Shown: one piece after another, positions 12,916 to 26,705 of the stretch
Layout of the letters: each line of letters opens with the position of its first letter
Position numbering within the stretch: the first letter of the stretch is position 1
Assembly (NCBI GenBank): GCA_026413225.1
Contig: CM048553.1
Span: forward strand, 143,748,690 to 143,812,689
Reading direction: 5' to 3'
Length of the DNA: 64,000 bases
Source of the DNA: Otis tarda
Taxonomy: Eukaryota; Chordata; Aves; Otidiformes; Otididae
Notes under the pieces: generated by a model
What the model saw: only the letters and a program-made list of their open reading frames with translations
Told to the model about the DNA's origin: nothing
Database searches by the model: none
Position numbers and translations under genes: made by a program

Positions 12916-15900
12916 CATATATATGTAAGTTAAGGTGCTAATGGTAAAACCCAGCCATAGATGAGACTTAATTTTTTCCATGAAATTAGCTTATTGATTT
13001 AGAGTACTAGCATATTTATATTTGCTTACAGAAAGTGTGAAAAAATATGACTTGTATACAGTATAGTATGACATTTTTCTCCAAGCATTATTATTACTTT
13101 ATTAATTGTAAGTCATTATGAAGTTTATAAACACGGAATTTCCTTTTATTTCATTATTACCTTAATGCTTCTACCATAATTTAAAAGGCCATATTGCTCT
13201 TAGTCTACATGCTTTCTGGTTTCAGCTTTGTAAGAGTGAAGTAGAGTACCAAATCCACTGATACACAGATCCACGCCATCAAATCCCATAGAGTATCCAG
13301 AGAACACTCGGATCTTTCTTGGGAACCTGAATTGTTCGTAATTGAGTCTTCATTTAATCCTTCTGTTGGGATGGATCCTTAGTTAATATCAATTTTGTTA
13401 TTATTTATCTAATCCAGACAGTGTTCTTAGTACTTTTTGGATTAGGTGAAATATGATCCCTACTTTCTTGGAGGCTGCAACCTAATTCAGAGACAATACC
13501 ACAAGGCTTGCTGAGATTTAGGAATCTCTTCATGGTGTTTGAGTAGAGACTTCAAAGCTCCTATCTGTCTGAAAAAAAAAAGACTTGAGAAGAGAGAAAT
13601 GTGCATTTATTTTAACAAGAACAGCCAATTAAAAAGCAAAAATAAACATTTTCCTACATTTTATTATACTTCTACTCATGATAAAAAGTTTGGACTTTTT
13701 ATTTCCAGATGAAAACTGCTCCCTGGCTGTTCATTCTTCATCACTTAGCTTTGGCATGCTGTAACATTCTCCTCATGGACATTTACTTTCACACCTGGAT
13801 ACTGGTGCTGTTGTAGAAATCATTCAGTTAGTAGCTCTCCTGACTTCTGGTTGTGGGAAGTTAGCAGCAGGTCACTGAGGAGATCCTCTTTGTGGACTGT
13901 GTGTAAAGCATAGAGTTTACAGAGGTGCAAGGAGAAGAAATAATAACAATCAGCATATTCAATAAAAAAGATGCTAGTAACACAACTATTGCTAAGTCTG
14001 CCCAGTATGTTTGGCATATCCACACTGAGTCATAAACAGTTTTTTGGTAGAATAAATTAATCTTCTTTGGATTGTTGTGCTTCTGTGATGAGTGCAGTCA
14101 AGAGGATAGAAAAGTTTATACTCGGAATGGTATCTGATGACTGAGACAAGATACAGACATCACTGAAAAAACCATCAGCTTCTGAAAGCATTTGATGAGG
14201 GTAGGAAACAACTTTTGGGAATCTGAAGGGGCAGACTAGGCTTGGCTAGCAGATGGTCTGAGATCCAGAGGGGAAGATAGAAAGCTAGAAACCAGTTGTG
14301 TGAAGGAAACTGTTATGTGCCTTACTCTTGTTTTTCTGACATTTAGTTCTGGACATTGTTGTAGGCAGTCACTGGGAACTTGTGTGTGACCCAGTACTTG
14401 CCATTGAGGAGAACAGTGAGGTCACAAAAGGAAGTAGGGAGAGGAGGGGTGGCGTATGAACTGGACAAGGAAGCAGTGCCCGGTGTACAGGAGACAGGAT
14501 AGAAAGCTGGCTTTTATGCTGAGGTCCTGGAATCTGCAAAAGAGTGATCCAAGGTTCAGGGGGGCTGCCTGGAGGTTTGAGGTTTTTCTAATATTGGAAT
14601 GGTTGATTTGAAACCACTAAATACACCACTGGATATGTAAAAGTAGGATTTGTTTGTCTAGGTTTCTTTATCCATTTAAGATAATGCATTATGTATCTTG
14701 TTAACGTAGTTTGCTAACTGAGACGAAAACATGTGGGGAAAAAGCTTGGTAAAATGAAACTGCCCTTCTCCAAGACTCCTTATACAACAAATTGTCTATG
14801 TCTATTAGAAAGGAATTGTTAAGTTGAAAAGTATCTATGTACGTAAAAATAATCGTCATAGCTAAAATGGAAATTTTCTCTTTGCATTGATGCCTGTGAT
14901 TTTTTTTTTATTGGAGAGGAAGAGAAGGAGCAGATATTTTTTAGCGGAGTTTTTATACTATTGTATGTAATTTGGTAAACTGACAATTTTATTAGCAGGA
15001 GAACGAAGATGTCAACCTGCAGCCTTTTCAGTATGATCGTTTCCTATGTACTTGACTGTTTTAACTCTATATACTTAATACTCAGTAACAGGCTATACTT
15101 CTTATATTCTTATAGTACATCACTACTGCAGGATAATAAGAAGCTGTTATAAATGGACATTAGTATTTTTTAAACTTCATAGTATAGGAGCAGTTTTAAT
15201 GCTTCAAAGACAAAATAATTCTGTAGCCCAGATATATTCTGAGTTATAATTCTTTTGATCTCTGTTGATGCTGCCTGTTTAATGGCTGTGCCTTTCCAGA
15301 AATATTTTCCTACTTCTTCAAAATGGTAAGTTTCTTGTGTGTATTGTGTGAAGTTTTCAGAAGCAGTGATTGCAACTGTTAGAGAAAGTTAGGGCTCCTG
15401 TTGCTGGTACTGACTCACCCTGAGACCTTGAGCTTCTTATTTAGGCTGAAATTTGCATTAAGGCCATAGAGGATGCGGACTTGTTCTCAGTGATTGTTTA
15501 CAGAGGTAAAGTCTGGGCTATGAAGAGTCAGTCTTGGGGTCATTCTCCAGGAAAAAGACCGCCTACTTCCTCCTGCTGCAGAAGAGCCATGGCTGTTCCT
15601 CAGGCTCCCTAGTCGCTGAATCTGTCCAAGCAGCAATGGGGTGTTCAAAGCCTGTGCTTGTAAAGGGGAAGATGGTAAGGCAAAACAATTCAGAATATGC
15701 TTTACACACATGATGCCCCTGGGACTTACCCACGTGAAGATCAAGATTATTCCTGTACGGAAGGCCACCACAAGGCCAATATTCTACTTAAGTCTTATGT
15801 AAGCCTCAGAGTAGGATTTAGGTAGTGCACAGGACTTGTGCTCAATCTCTTTTCACGCGTTTATTTCAAAGTTCCAAATCTCCCTTATAAATGGGCATCA

Positions 15901-18900
15901 CTTTTTATATCGACTTCAAAGTCTTGGCTGTGCTAAGATACAGCTGCATGTGAAAGCAGTGTCATAGTCCAGAGTGAGGCACTGAAGGAGCGAGTGAGGG
16001 TACTCTGGTCCATGTCCAAAACCAGCAGTCAATTCCTGTCTGGCAACAGTGCTAAAAAGCTGTGTTGGTCATTGCTGCTACTTGATCATAGAAGATGTAG
16101 ATAAGCACATAACTCATGAGTGCTGGAGCAGTGCAGAGCCATGTGTCTGTTATGCATGGCCATCCCCAGCAAGTGTAAAGAAGTGATTAATTTGAATCTT
16201 GATATTGTACATTGCAGTTATACTACATTTATCTCTATTTATAATAATGTTACTTTTCATATAAATTGTAATTATAATGGATGGAACTATATATTGCATG
16301 CATGCAGTGGAGCATGACATTCAATCTCCCTTTGTCCCAGTCCCTCTCTTTCCTTCCTAATCTCAACAGTAACTAGATCTTTTGGATGGTCACACTAAAT
16401 ACTGACAAATTTGAGTCTTTGTTGAGATTTTTGTCTTTTTCTTGCTGCTCCCCTTCTTTCAGAAATTTCTTGCGAACAGTGAAAGGAAATAGGGAAATCA
16501 TGTTAAAGCGTCTACTTCTTTTGCAAGACATTTGGGCAGTTTGGCTCACATACTCTGAGCTAGAAATCGGCATCGAAGCAGTGGTTTCATAGCTCTGAGC
16601 ATGCATATCTGATAGAAAGCAAATAACTTCATCTGCTGTTACTCGAATGAGAGATGAAAATAGATCCTTCTATCTCTAAGCATAAGTACTGTAAACTGAG
16701 AAGACACCACAGAGTCACAGATGATCTCATTGCTCTTGCTTTTAGAGTAAAAAAGAATACTTTGCAAAACATTTTTGTTCATTTAATACATTTCATGACG
16801 TCAACATTAATATAGCAGTCTTCATATTAAGTTAACTTTAGTAGCTTTCTGCATTCACTAACAACACAGGCTACCTTGATATTTTTCACTTTTTCCAAGT
16901 AAAAAAGAAATCAATATCGATTAAACACACAAATGCCTATTAATTATTTTATTTAAATATCTTATATATTTACACAAGTAATATTGTGAAAAATAAAAAG
17001 TTAGCATCTTTCAGCTAAAAGGATTCCAAAAAGTCCTGGGAAAAGATCAGTGTAGATGCTGGAAAAATGTTTCATTTTCTGTCCTCAGAATAGCATCTGT
17101 CTTAGAAAAGGCTTCAGTGTGAGTTACATAGCTGTATTTTCAATTGTGTCCGCTTTCTATTGCTTTACATCCAATGCTCCATATACCTCTAACTGTACCG
17201 GAGCTATATGAAGCAACGGAAAAACAGGCAGACTCAGAACTGAAATGTCTTTGCATATGTCGGAGGAGAATCTGCACACAAAGGAGCATTTATCAGGGGC
17301 GGCTGTTCCTCTGCTGAGGAAAGGAGTGCACCCAAGAGCCCAGAAACACAGGATGATCTTATCAAGAAAACCCTTTGCAGTAATATCATCAGCCTGCTCT
17401 TGCCAAGTCTGGCATTTCTGTATCATGTGTATTTGTGATGGAGGGGGGGGAGCAAAGCCGTGCAGGCTACGTGTAGTTGGGATAAAGTACCTACTCAACC
17501 CACTGGATCTGCACAGCGTTATAATGTAATTGGGAATCATTTTTGCCAGTATGGACTGTCCATGTGAGAACGGAGTATTCCTCTCACAGAAGACTGCAGG
17601 GAGGGCTCTTCAGCTGCACTGGTTGTCTTTTGGGATTTTTTTCTGTATTTTTGCAAATATTTCTACTCCACACAACAACATACATGGGAGTTTAGCTCAA
17701 CACATACAGGGAGTAACAAACCTCTTGAACTGTGAATTTAAATGTGAAGATGGAAAATTATTGAGAAAGACAAAAATAATATTTTTTCTTCTTGTATGAG
17801 ATTTACAGGTGTAAATTGCTCTTGTATTAAGTAGACTGAAAATTGAAGATAGTTTCTTCTAATTTCATGGCAGATCAGTAAGATCAGTAAGAACCAAGAT
17901 GGTTGGGTTGATTTCGCCTCTCTGTGTAGACTAGATGCTGATATGAACAGAGTATTTTTCATATTATACAGAACTTGACTTTGAAGCAAGTGAACAGATC
18001 TTTGGGATTTCTTAGTGTATTTTGAGTAAATATATTTTTCTTTCTACTTCTGTCTCTTTCTTTTTTTTTTTCCTTTGAGCAGGTTTCTGTAAGTTCAACA
18101 AAGCAGTCCAAATAAAGGAGAAGTCTACACAGTGTATAAGAGTCTGTTCTACTAAAAAGCTAATCAAACTCTAGCAGCAGAGTTCATTATGTACTCCTTC
18201 CTTTCTGACTTTCAAGAAAAAAAACAGTACTTTCTGAATTAGTTCAGCTTAAGCCTTAAAAATTATTTCAGTGGTATACTTGATGGATAATTATTATTTA
18301 GTTTTCCATGAGCTGTATCTTTATGGTTACTCAATTCATGTGCTATTTAATAATTAATTAATTGACCTACATCCCAACCCCCGCCTAATTTAGAAGTTGC
18401 ATTGTTGTTTCAAATTGATGCAGATGTGTTCACTACTGTAGGTCTATGCTTTTCTAACCTGGGATGGGATCTTGTGTTCCTAAGTTCTGTAGATTGCAAG
18501 AGTGTGGGGCACTATAGGAACGTAAAATTGTTGCCTTTGTATTCATTTTATATAAGCAAATGAAGACTTTACAAATAGAGCACAACTTTTGAGTTTTTGA
18601 AGTGTCAATGCATATAGTTCTTTTGAAACTCTGGTCTCTGAAAACTGCCTGTGTGGCAAGACATAGTACCACTGAAGTTTGCTCTGCATTGCAGTTGGGA
18701 ATCTGGAGCAGCTCTTGTACCTGTACCTAAGGTCACATCAAGCGGGCTGGAGTACCATGTCAGTGTGGTGGTCATAGTTGGAGCCTAGTGTAAACTAAAT
18801 AACCTTTAATGAATTTTTTTCCCAGAAAAGTTTTAAGTCTGTGATAATCTGGCTGCTTGGAGGTAGAGAATGGGTTTGACCAAATGTCAGGTGAAGTCAC

Positions 18901-19569
18901 ATCACTGGGTGCAGTGAAGACACGCTTTAAGTGGCCAGTGTAGCCAGGACTCAGCTGAGGTGTTAGAATAAGTACACTTTATTTTGGTGGTTTAGCTTAT
19001 GAATTAAGCACTGTAATGACACACATGCCTTGGCTAAAAAAGGATAATAGTGTTTACATTCTGTATCTAAATGTGAATTCATGCACTTCTGGTCCTTATG
19101 TTTCAGGCTTGGAAATGTATATGTCTTCTCTCACTCTGGCAAGGTTTCTGCATCCCTCTTTTTCTTTAATAACTTCTGTTCCATTTTTCCACGTGGTGTC
19201 TTTGTATCCTGATCAGACCCAACTTGGGTCTTCAAATGGTTCCTTCTTTAGACTGCCTCTGTCTTGACTTGTTTTTAAAAATTATTTCCCCTCCTCTTTC
19301 TGTGGTCTTTTTTTCTGAAAATCTTTGCTTAGTCTTTCCCTATCCTCTCTTTCAGAATATTCTTTCCTTCCCTTTATTGTCCATTGTAGGACAGCACTGT
19401 TGCAGATAAGGATAGCACTTGTGCTCTCTGCCATTTGCAGTACTAGCAGCAGGTAGGAGAGATAAAGAAACCCTCCTTCTGGCTTACGGGGCTTTAAAGA
19501 AAGGTGGGGGGCAGCAAGATTTTTGTTACAGAAGATGGCGAAGCCTTTTCACCTGTCATCCATACCTAG
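12916..19569. other. Gene-free intronic DNA
   Basis: No repeat family or exon is recognised. Composition varies: a somewhat GC-richer patch occurs at about 14220-14580, and the remainder is AT-rich. A G-run (GGAGGGGGGGG) lies at about 17440-17450. Reading frames up to about 127 codons show no domain. Confidence 0.55.
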
Positions 19570-20050
19570 AGCCCCCAACATAAAAAGGACCAGTTGGAGA
19601 GGATCCGGAGGAGGGCCACGAAGATGGTAAAAGGGCTGGAGCACCTCTCCTGTGAGGACAGGCTGAGAGAGTTCGGGCTGTTCAGCCTGGAGAAGAGGAG
19701 GCTCTCAGGAGACCTTATAGCAGTCTTCCAGTACCTCAAGGGGGCCTACAGGAAAGATGGGGAGAGGCTGTTCAGTAGGGCCTGTTGTGATAGGACGAGG
19801 GGTAATTGTTTTAAAATAGAAGGAGGTAGATTAGATATTAGGAAAAAATTTTTTACACTGAGAGTTGTAGAACACTGGAACAGGTTGCCCAGAGAGGTGG
19901 TGGATGCCCCACCCCTGGAAACGTTCAAGGCCAGGCTGGATGAGGCTCTGAGCAACCTGATCTTGTTGGTGATGTCCCTGCTCCTTGCAGGGGGGTTGGA
20001 CTAGATGACCTTTGAAGGTCCCGTCCAACTCTAACCATTCTATGATTCTA
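19570..20050 (+). mobile_element. CR1 LINE fragment 3 (3' end)
   Basis: The element begins with AGCCCCCAACATAAAAAGGA and ends with the tail CTAACCATTCTATGATTCTA. An open frame from 19594 carries the CR1 ORF2 C-terminus (RRRATKMVKGLEHLSCEDRL, then [13 protein letters not shown]). It belongs with fragment 2 in sequence, but in opposite orientation. Relative to fragment 2 it has lost a few bases near its 5' edge (the ATGGAC-type block before the CAGTTGGAGA segment). It ends just after the C-terminus with the short 3' UTR. Confidence 0.96.
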
Positions 20051-21023
20051 GAGTGCACAGCTGCCCCAGGGAGCATTGGCAAGGTAGGGTGATGTTAGGC
20101 AGCTCAGTTAGGAATGAAGCAGCATGCAATAAACAGCTTCTCCTGCATTGTATTTGCTATCTAGACCTGCTTCTAAGCATAGGCAAATGAGAGCAGTATT
20201 TTAGAACACTAAGAACCCATGGATAATCCTCATTTTTGCTTCTCTCATGTCTGTTTTGCTAAGAGGTGTGGTTGACCTCACTCCTTAAGAGGGGTGGGAC
20301 AGGGAGGATCATGGTTACGGGGAAGAGTTGCTTGGAGGTGACAGCAACCTCAGAGGAAGGGAGTAGGCTGCTCTGTTCAGAAACCTTCCACGCCCTCAGT
20401 GGCAGCAGAAGAGGAGCCCTCACTCCAGGGTGACTCCACAGAGCTGTTTTCTCAGCTTTCAGTCCCAAGTCTGTTCCTTCTTCCATCCTTCTTATCCTAA
20501 CAGTTTGGCTGTATTTTCTTGTCTTTGAGGCGGCAAAATTAAATTTTGCCTTTACTTCTGAACAATCTAAATAACCTCTGGTTTTGCCAAGACCTCTGTG
20601 ATTGCAATTTTCATTGCAAAACAAATTGTAAAATTTCTTTTGAAGATTGATTGTAGTGGTTCAGACTCTCAGTTGCTTGTTTTAGAGTTCTGGGCTGCTG
20701 ATTGAATCCTGTGGAAAGGGAATGTTTCTGTTTTGCCACCTCCATTATGTTATCTTTTCCAGTGCAATTACAAACTAATTCAAAGCTCTTTGTGTTAGGC
20801 TAAGAGCTTCTGATTCACTGCTGTCAGCCAGTACCTCTTTGTGCACTTTTCATAGCGCTTACCCGTCCTCCTGCCACTTACCTTTGAGGAACATTTATTT
20901 TTTTCCCTGAGTAGAGGCTCATCATAGGCAAATCATTAATGGAACATCAAAAAGATCCCATCTGTTAGGGTTGCATATGGCTAAGATCACAATTATCAAA
21001 AGTCTCTTTTTTTTTGCCCCATT

Positions 21024-21157
21024 CTTATCCGCACAATAAATGTAGTTGTCAGCAGGATAAGTTCACGGATCGGATAAGGTCACAATTTCATTTAGTGACA
21101 ACTTCCAACAGCGTGAACTTACAAGGTTCGATTTATTAAAGAGTCAGAAAGGATAAG
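21024..21157. promoter_or_regulatory. Cluster of four GGATAAG (GATA-type) motifs with nuclear-receptor-like half sites
   Basis: GATAAG cores lie at 21024-21029 (minus), 21056-21061, 21073-21078 and 21152-21157 (plus); all four share the extended word GGATAAG. Two are part of a direct repeat GGATAAG(T/G)TCAC, giving AGTTCA and AGGTCA half sites, and a GTGAACTTA inverted version follows at 21113. Function as an enhancer is inference. It is suggestive because the host gene product partners with GATA factors. Confidence 0.4.
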
Positions 21158-21816
21158 ATCACTGCATGGCCAGCCTGATTTATCAGGGTTTGACTGGAGT
21201 ACTTGAATAGAGAATGTCGTATTTCAAGTTTATGTTCAAAACTGTAGTTTAGTGTGTGTTATGTCTCAGAGACTTGAAAATTGAGGGAGAAGAATTTAGA
21301 GGAGGTTTCTCAATAATGCAGTTTATGTCTGCCAAGCAAGTGTATGAGCATTTAATACTGGAGCTACCTTGTTAAGAATCACAGGAGTGGAAATGAGATA
21401 GTTCTATGCTATCAGTAAACTACTGTGTGCAAACATACACATATTAGTTTGTTATAATGAAGGTAATCATCAGTCAAATATTAATTGCAGATTCTTCCTG
21501 TGCATACAGGACAGCAGGCAGATCCTGGGCTCTGGGCTGGGCACGCTTAAGAACTTCGAAAAGTGTTTTTAACTTGCTCGCTCTGACTTCGGAGCAGTCC
21601 TTATTTGAAACTACAACATATATGATTTCTCTGCCATGCAACAATATTCATTAGAGAGCCAAGTGGCTGTGCACCTGAAATATGCAAAGAGGAAGCCATT
21701 TGCTGATGGAAATCAGTAGAGCCCCATGATGTCAAATAACCAATCTGTAATTACAGCAGAGGAAGAGCTTCCTTATTCTTTTTAACTGACTCCACTTAGA
21801 AAGCTATTCTTGATTT

Positions 21817-21850
21817 TAAAAAAAACAAACAAGCTAACAAACAAACAAAC
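21817..21850. repeat. (CAAA)n simple repeat
   Basis: AAAACAAACAAGCTAACAAACAAACAAAC-type tetranucleotide tract with one interruption. Confidence 0.85.
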
Positions 21851-24822
21851 TACTGTTGAAGTTGTCAGTGACTTGCTTAGAAATGTTAAACTTTCCTAAC
21901 TCTGGATACGCTCACTTTTGAACAAAGCAGTTCACTTTTTCTCCTCTAAAATGCTGGTCACCATTCCCCTTCAGATATACGCTCCTTTGTTTCCTATTCC
22001 AGAATGGAATGAAAGCCACTATTATTTTGTTCAGAAATACTATTTATAGTTAAATTCTTGTGGTATTCAAACTGTGGTCAAATCCTATTAAGGGCCAAAA
22101 GCTGTTGTTGGGTTCCTGTGTACATTACATGTTTTGTGGCGGTTTTTTAAATTATTCTGGTTTTGCTGTAAAAGAAGACAAAGCTAAACTGACCTCTCTG
22201 CCTTCTGTTTTATGCAAGCTGTATCTGTCATTCCTAAAACAATATGTATACATAAGAAAAGAATCCTAAACTGAGTCCTTTCATTCTCGTTTTGTATCCA
22301 CCAAGGTGGCCTAATATCTTAAAAGCCATGGGATGTTTTGTAGCTGTACTAGTGAGTCATGACTTGGGGCTTCTTTTACAGTGCAGCTATCATAAGTCTT
22401 TGAGTAATCACAGACTTTAAAAGTATGCTACATCAACAAGATAAGAGAAACAGCCCACAGCACTAACAGCATTATCTTTTACCAAAATTGATTAGCCCAT
22501 ACTATGTGTCTCAAATATTTTGTATAAACTTCCTCAGCAAGCTGGAAATAAGTGTGTTCCTGAAGAACAAGCTGAAAAAAATACTTGCTCTCTAGCAAGG
22601 AAAAGGGAAATAAATATCACTAAATGGAATGTCTCTTAAGTAATTTTTTTTTTATTTTTACCTAGTTTACAAAAAAAAAAAGCAGGGCATCACTTTCTCT
22701 GTACTTCTGTTTCTTAGTCCTGCTTCTGTTATGCTTCTTGCTGTGCTTTTCAGTTGTATAGTTGACAAGTCGAGGATGAAAACAGCAAAACACAACTGCT
22801 TCTCGACTTTGCCATAGGAATAATGAATCCCAGGGCTGTGTGTGAGTTCTGTGTATTTTAATTTGCTGTTACGTGAATGAACGTTTTGTTCAGTTTTCAG
22901 TACTGAGGTGGTCAGTTGCAACTGCTGATCGTTAGAAACTCTTAACAGTGTTTCGCAGAAAATTTTCTGCTTCTTTTGGGCTAGAGCACAGATTAAAGGA
23001 AGCTGCAGTGGTGTTTCATCCTTTCGTTCCTTTTCTTCCCTCTCCTTGGGCTCTCCATGGACAGGCACCTGTGAAGAGTCAGTACCAGCTGAGTCTTTAC
23101 ACTCCTTACTGCAAGCAGCGATATGGCAATAAAATCTCTGCTTCTCTTCCTTTTCCTGATGTAATCTGTGAAGATGCTGAGTAGTTGTGCAGGGGACAGT
23201 AGCTGCAGAGAGCACTCCTGACTTACATTTGAACTTCTGAAGCTGAAGGGGAAAATCTTGTCTTGCTGACACATTTTTCAGACTCTTTTAATTAAGAGTC
23301 ACAGGGTGAGGTTCTCTTTCTCCAGCAAGCTCCCTTGAGGTCACATGTTGCTCTGGGCCACAGGTACGGCACCACTTAAACCAGCGTCCTAGTGGGAAGC
23401 CAGCAGTGAGCAGGGGACAGCCCTGTTCTCATCAGTAGGAGGCTGGGCCTGTCCATTGCTGCCATTCCGATACCATTCACCAAATAGGAAATTTCAGAGG
23501 AGCAAAATGTAAATGGATGCAGGAAAGTTGCAGTCTCCTTACTCCGGGGTCAGGGGAATTCAGGAGAGGATTTTTAAGTGACATTTGTAATCTTTCTTCT
23601 ACAAACCCTCGTACCAGCCCCTGGCCTTCCTGCTTAGGGCAGACAAAGGAACGTATACAGGGATTTTATGAAAGATGCAGGCTCTGGTAGGAAAAAAAAA
23701 AAATTAAGCTTAGCAGATGCTTGTAGACCTTGATGTGCAGTGGTTTTTTTTTTAACTTACAGCTCTCTTAGTATTATTTTTTTCCCCTAAACAAAGATTG
23801 TCAGTGAAAAAAAAAATCTTTGCCAAGGATCAAATTGTAATATGCTGTACCTTGTACAAGCATAGCCAAAATGTCTGTATTTGCCAAAACATACGAGCAG
23901 ATTATCCCTCCCAAGTCTAACATTCACTGGTAAAATGGATGCTGGTCATGGTGACCAGAGAGAAATGTATTTTTTTTTTTTTAATTATGGACAAAGGAAA
24001 CGGGAAGGTTATGCAGCAAAACGTCTTGTAACCCTGTTCGCAGTCCACTACCCTGTCATGGTGTTCTGAGTGGAGGTGAAAATACAGCAGCTTCAGTACA
24101 ATTCAGCATGATGTTACCCCATCTGTAGTACACATCAGTGCAGTATTCAAATATATTGAAATGTACCGGCGAAACTGCAACTTGGGACTGTAATAAATGA
24201 GAATAAAAGAGAGAAAGAATCTATACTAACTTATTTAATTATCAGCTGGAGGAAAAAATACAGTTTTGGAAAATAATTGTTTATTTTTATGTTTGCTTCA
24301 AACCTGAACTACTTACCAGGTATAAGACTCATGTTATTAATTTTATTTAAAATAAAAAATGTAATGATGTGTACCTTAGGTAGTTTTTTGGATATCAGTG
24401 GATGATCTGCCCTAAGTTTGTCGTTCTTAATCCATTAAAAGACAGGCCTGCTTGTAAATCCACAGGTACAGATAAGGAGTCACTGTTTGACTGTGTCTGA
24501 ACCCTTTTCAAATGAAAAATGTCAGTGGCAGAAAGGGAGGCTGAATTATTTTTTAAAAGGGTTTTCAAAGATTCTCATGATTCCTCTGGTATCAGTTAAA
24601 TGTGACATGTCCATAGACATGACTGTTTTTTAGTGTGTAAAAGCAAGCAAATGCTACAGTTTTCATCTCTGTGTAGAGAGAAAATGCTGCAGTGTGCCTA
24701 GGTGATCAACATGTTACTTTGCAATACCAGAAAGATTTCTCTCTTCCGTAATTAACATGTAAAGAGATTTTTTAAAGCTAATGCAATTTGTAACAGTGTG
24801 ACTGTGAGAGGGAAAAAATGCT

Positions 24823-24841
24823 TTCCCCCCACACCCCCCCG
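24823..24841. repeat. C-rich homopolymer run
   Basis: Two C runs separated by ACA (TTCCCCCCACACCCCCCC). It is short and probably length-variable. Confidence 0.8.
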
Positions 24842-26683
24842 TTTAGATGCATATATCTCACATGTGTAAATTAGATATAATTAATCCATAAGCTTTCCTG
24901 CTTACATACTGCCTTTTAAAATGTCATAGCACTGTCACAGTGAGGACTCATCTGCACACAGAGAAGCTTTTGTAAACTGATACAGCTCTATTTCCTAGAT
25001 TTGTTCCAGTTTGCAGGAAGGATCTGATGCACAATTTTACATAGAGTAGTTTTGCAATCTGCAACACTCAGAAGTGAAATTTAGATTTCTGTGCTTGAAA
25101 ATGGAAGCTGGAGCCAAGTCTTCTCTTTGGAAAATGGTCAAGATTAACCCCTGCAGACAAGTGAAAACTTTGGAGCTTGGTTGTAACATAAATCCAGGCA
25201 TCCATGGGAATGGTTTGCTGGGGAAGTCTGTGGAAACCGCCTGTAAGCCGGGAGGAGTTACTCACTTCCTCTGGCCCAAGGTTCATTTCACAACAACTGC
25301 CAGTTCTAAATCTGGGACAAGTTGACTTCTTGCACAGTTGGACTTTACCCTGTTTGTGGAAAAGCACCGTCCTGATTTAGGGTAGGGTTGTTGTGGAGGG
25401 ACTTGTTGATGCAAACGGCAGTAATTACTGTTGCATCTGGTTAGTATGGAAAGAGAGGAAGGGTCTTTAGCAGACAGGGAGAATAGGTTGGGAGAAAGCA
25501 TGTCTGCAGCGAAGTCGAGGTGAGCTCTGCCACTTGTGAGAGCCACAATAGATTTTCTGCCTACCTTCAAGAAGCCCAAAGCTTGGAAGTATAACAGCAC
25601 GTAAAATTCAGTTAAACATCTAACAAGAAAAGCACAGATCAGCCCATCCTCCTTGTTCCATTTTATCCCTCTTAATGTTTGAAACCCGACATTTTTTTAG
25701 TTGTTCTAGAAAAGAATGTTAGAGATTGTGTATATATACATACCAGTTGCTACATTTCAGTGAAATATTTGTTCATATAAAAATAGGCTTATTGAAGAGA
25801 CTACTTTCAAAGAAGGGTTGTCCAGACTATCTTTTTAATCCTGAAGTGAAGTGAAAAAATGTTTGGGACAAAGGTGGTGACTGAATTTTATTTTTCCTTC
25901 CACAGTAATGATCAATTATGTATTATTCTTTCTCTTTACGCTGTAAAAATGCAGAAAAGTTAAAGTGACCTAAAGTAACAATTTAAGATTTATATGTTAA
26001 TTTTGAAGTCCTTACTTTAAAAAATAAATTTATTTTTTTAAAAAATGACAAATTAGTATGTAATAGAAAAAAAATTCACTATCCCATGTGCTGATTACTT
26101 TTACATATTTTGTGTTAAAACCTTAAGCTAACAAATTATTTTGGATCTAATTCTGAAATGTTGCTGCTTATAAAACCTTACTAGGTTCAAAATCCCTTTT
26201 TTAACTGTAGTAAATGTTTTCAGTAGTTTTTTCAAAATTAGTACAGTTGTTGTGGATTTATATCACTATGTGGTATGTCTCTGAATTTTTTAGTAGCTGA
26301 ATGCTTCAGAATGTGGTCTTGTGACAGCAAAATGCATCAAGGAGGTTATTGCACCAGGTGTGGAGGCTGTTCCTTTCAACTGTCATCTCTGCCCTCCTCA
26401 GCATTTCTTAAGAACTTTTATGAAACCGCTATTCTGAATAAAAATGCCTTCAAATTCTAATGCATATGAAAAGATGCAAGAAAGGAATGAGACTTTCTAA
26501 ATCAAATTTGAATAAATAAGGGAAAAAGATTTGTTTTTCTTTTGCAGGATGACAAGATCAGTTGTTTTTCAGACAAGCATAATTAATTCTCATTATATGG
26601 GTCCTCAGAACATTGTACGTATAAAGCCGACACAAAGGCAGAGGTGGTTGTTGTCAAGGCACAAGTGAAAGTATTCTCAACAC

Positions 26684-26705
26684 TGCTTGTTTCCTTTGTT
26701 TGCAG
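26684..26705 (+). promoter_or_regulatory. ZFPM2: 3' splice acceptor of the ZFPM2 exon
   Basis: A pyrimidine-rich stretch (CTTGTTTCCTTTGTTTGCAG) ends in AG at 26704-26705, immediately before the first exon base. Its position fixes the phase-1 junction in which one base of the glycine codon comes from the upstream exon. Confidence 0.88.

Larger units (their letters stand above)
20051..26683. other. Gene-free intronic DNA with a motif cluster
   Basis: Holds the GGATAAG cluster at 21.0-21.2 kb, a CAAA simple repeat at 21.8 kb, several A or T runs around 23.69-23.82 kb and a C-rich run at 24.82 kb. A 201-codon minus-strand frame at 22667-23272 begins with GTG and has no recognisable domain. Otherwise nothing is identified. 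Confidence 0.55.
1..26705 (+). other. ZFPM2: ZFPM2 intron upstream of the exon (5' part outside the window)
   Basis: This is inferred to be intron because it precedes the exon on the same strand and no upstream ZFPM2 exon is visible in it. Apart from the CR1 copies, the GGATAAG cluster and simple repeats listed separately, it is AT-rich unique-looking DNA with only short chance reading frames. An untypable short exon or a nested non-coding gene cannot be excluded by eye. Confidence 0.75.

Noticed and set aside
12175-12933. 252-codon plus-strand reading frame
   Set aside because: It is antisense to the CR1 ORF2 tail and spills into flanking DNA; no independent support.
13340-13400. TTGGGATGGATCC as part of the upstream ZFPM2 exon (expected DDWDG-type codons)
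   Set aside because: Flanking codons do not fit ZFPM2 and no splice sites are placed correctly.
22667-23272. 201-codon minus-strand frame
   Set aside because: Begins with GTG, has no recognisable domain, ends in an A-run. A frame of this size is expected roughly once by chance in this much sequence.
26687-26705. Upstream ATG in frame with the ZFPM2 exon
   Set aside because: It lies within the polypyrimidine acceptor tract, so it is intronic and not a start codon.
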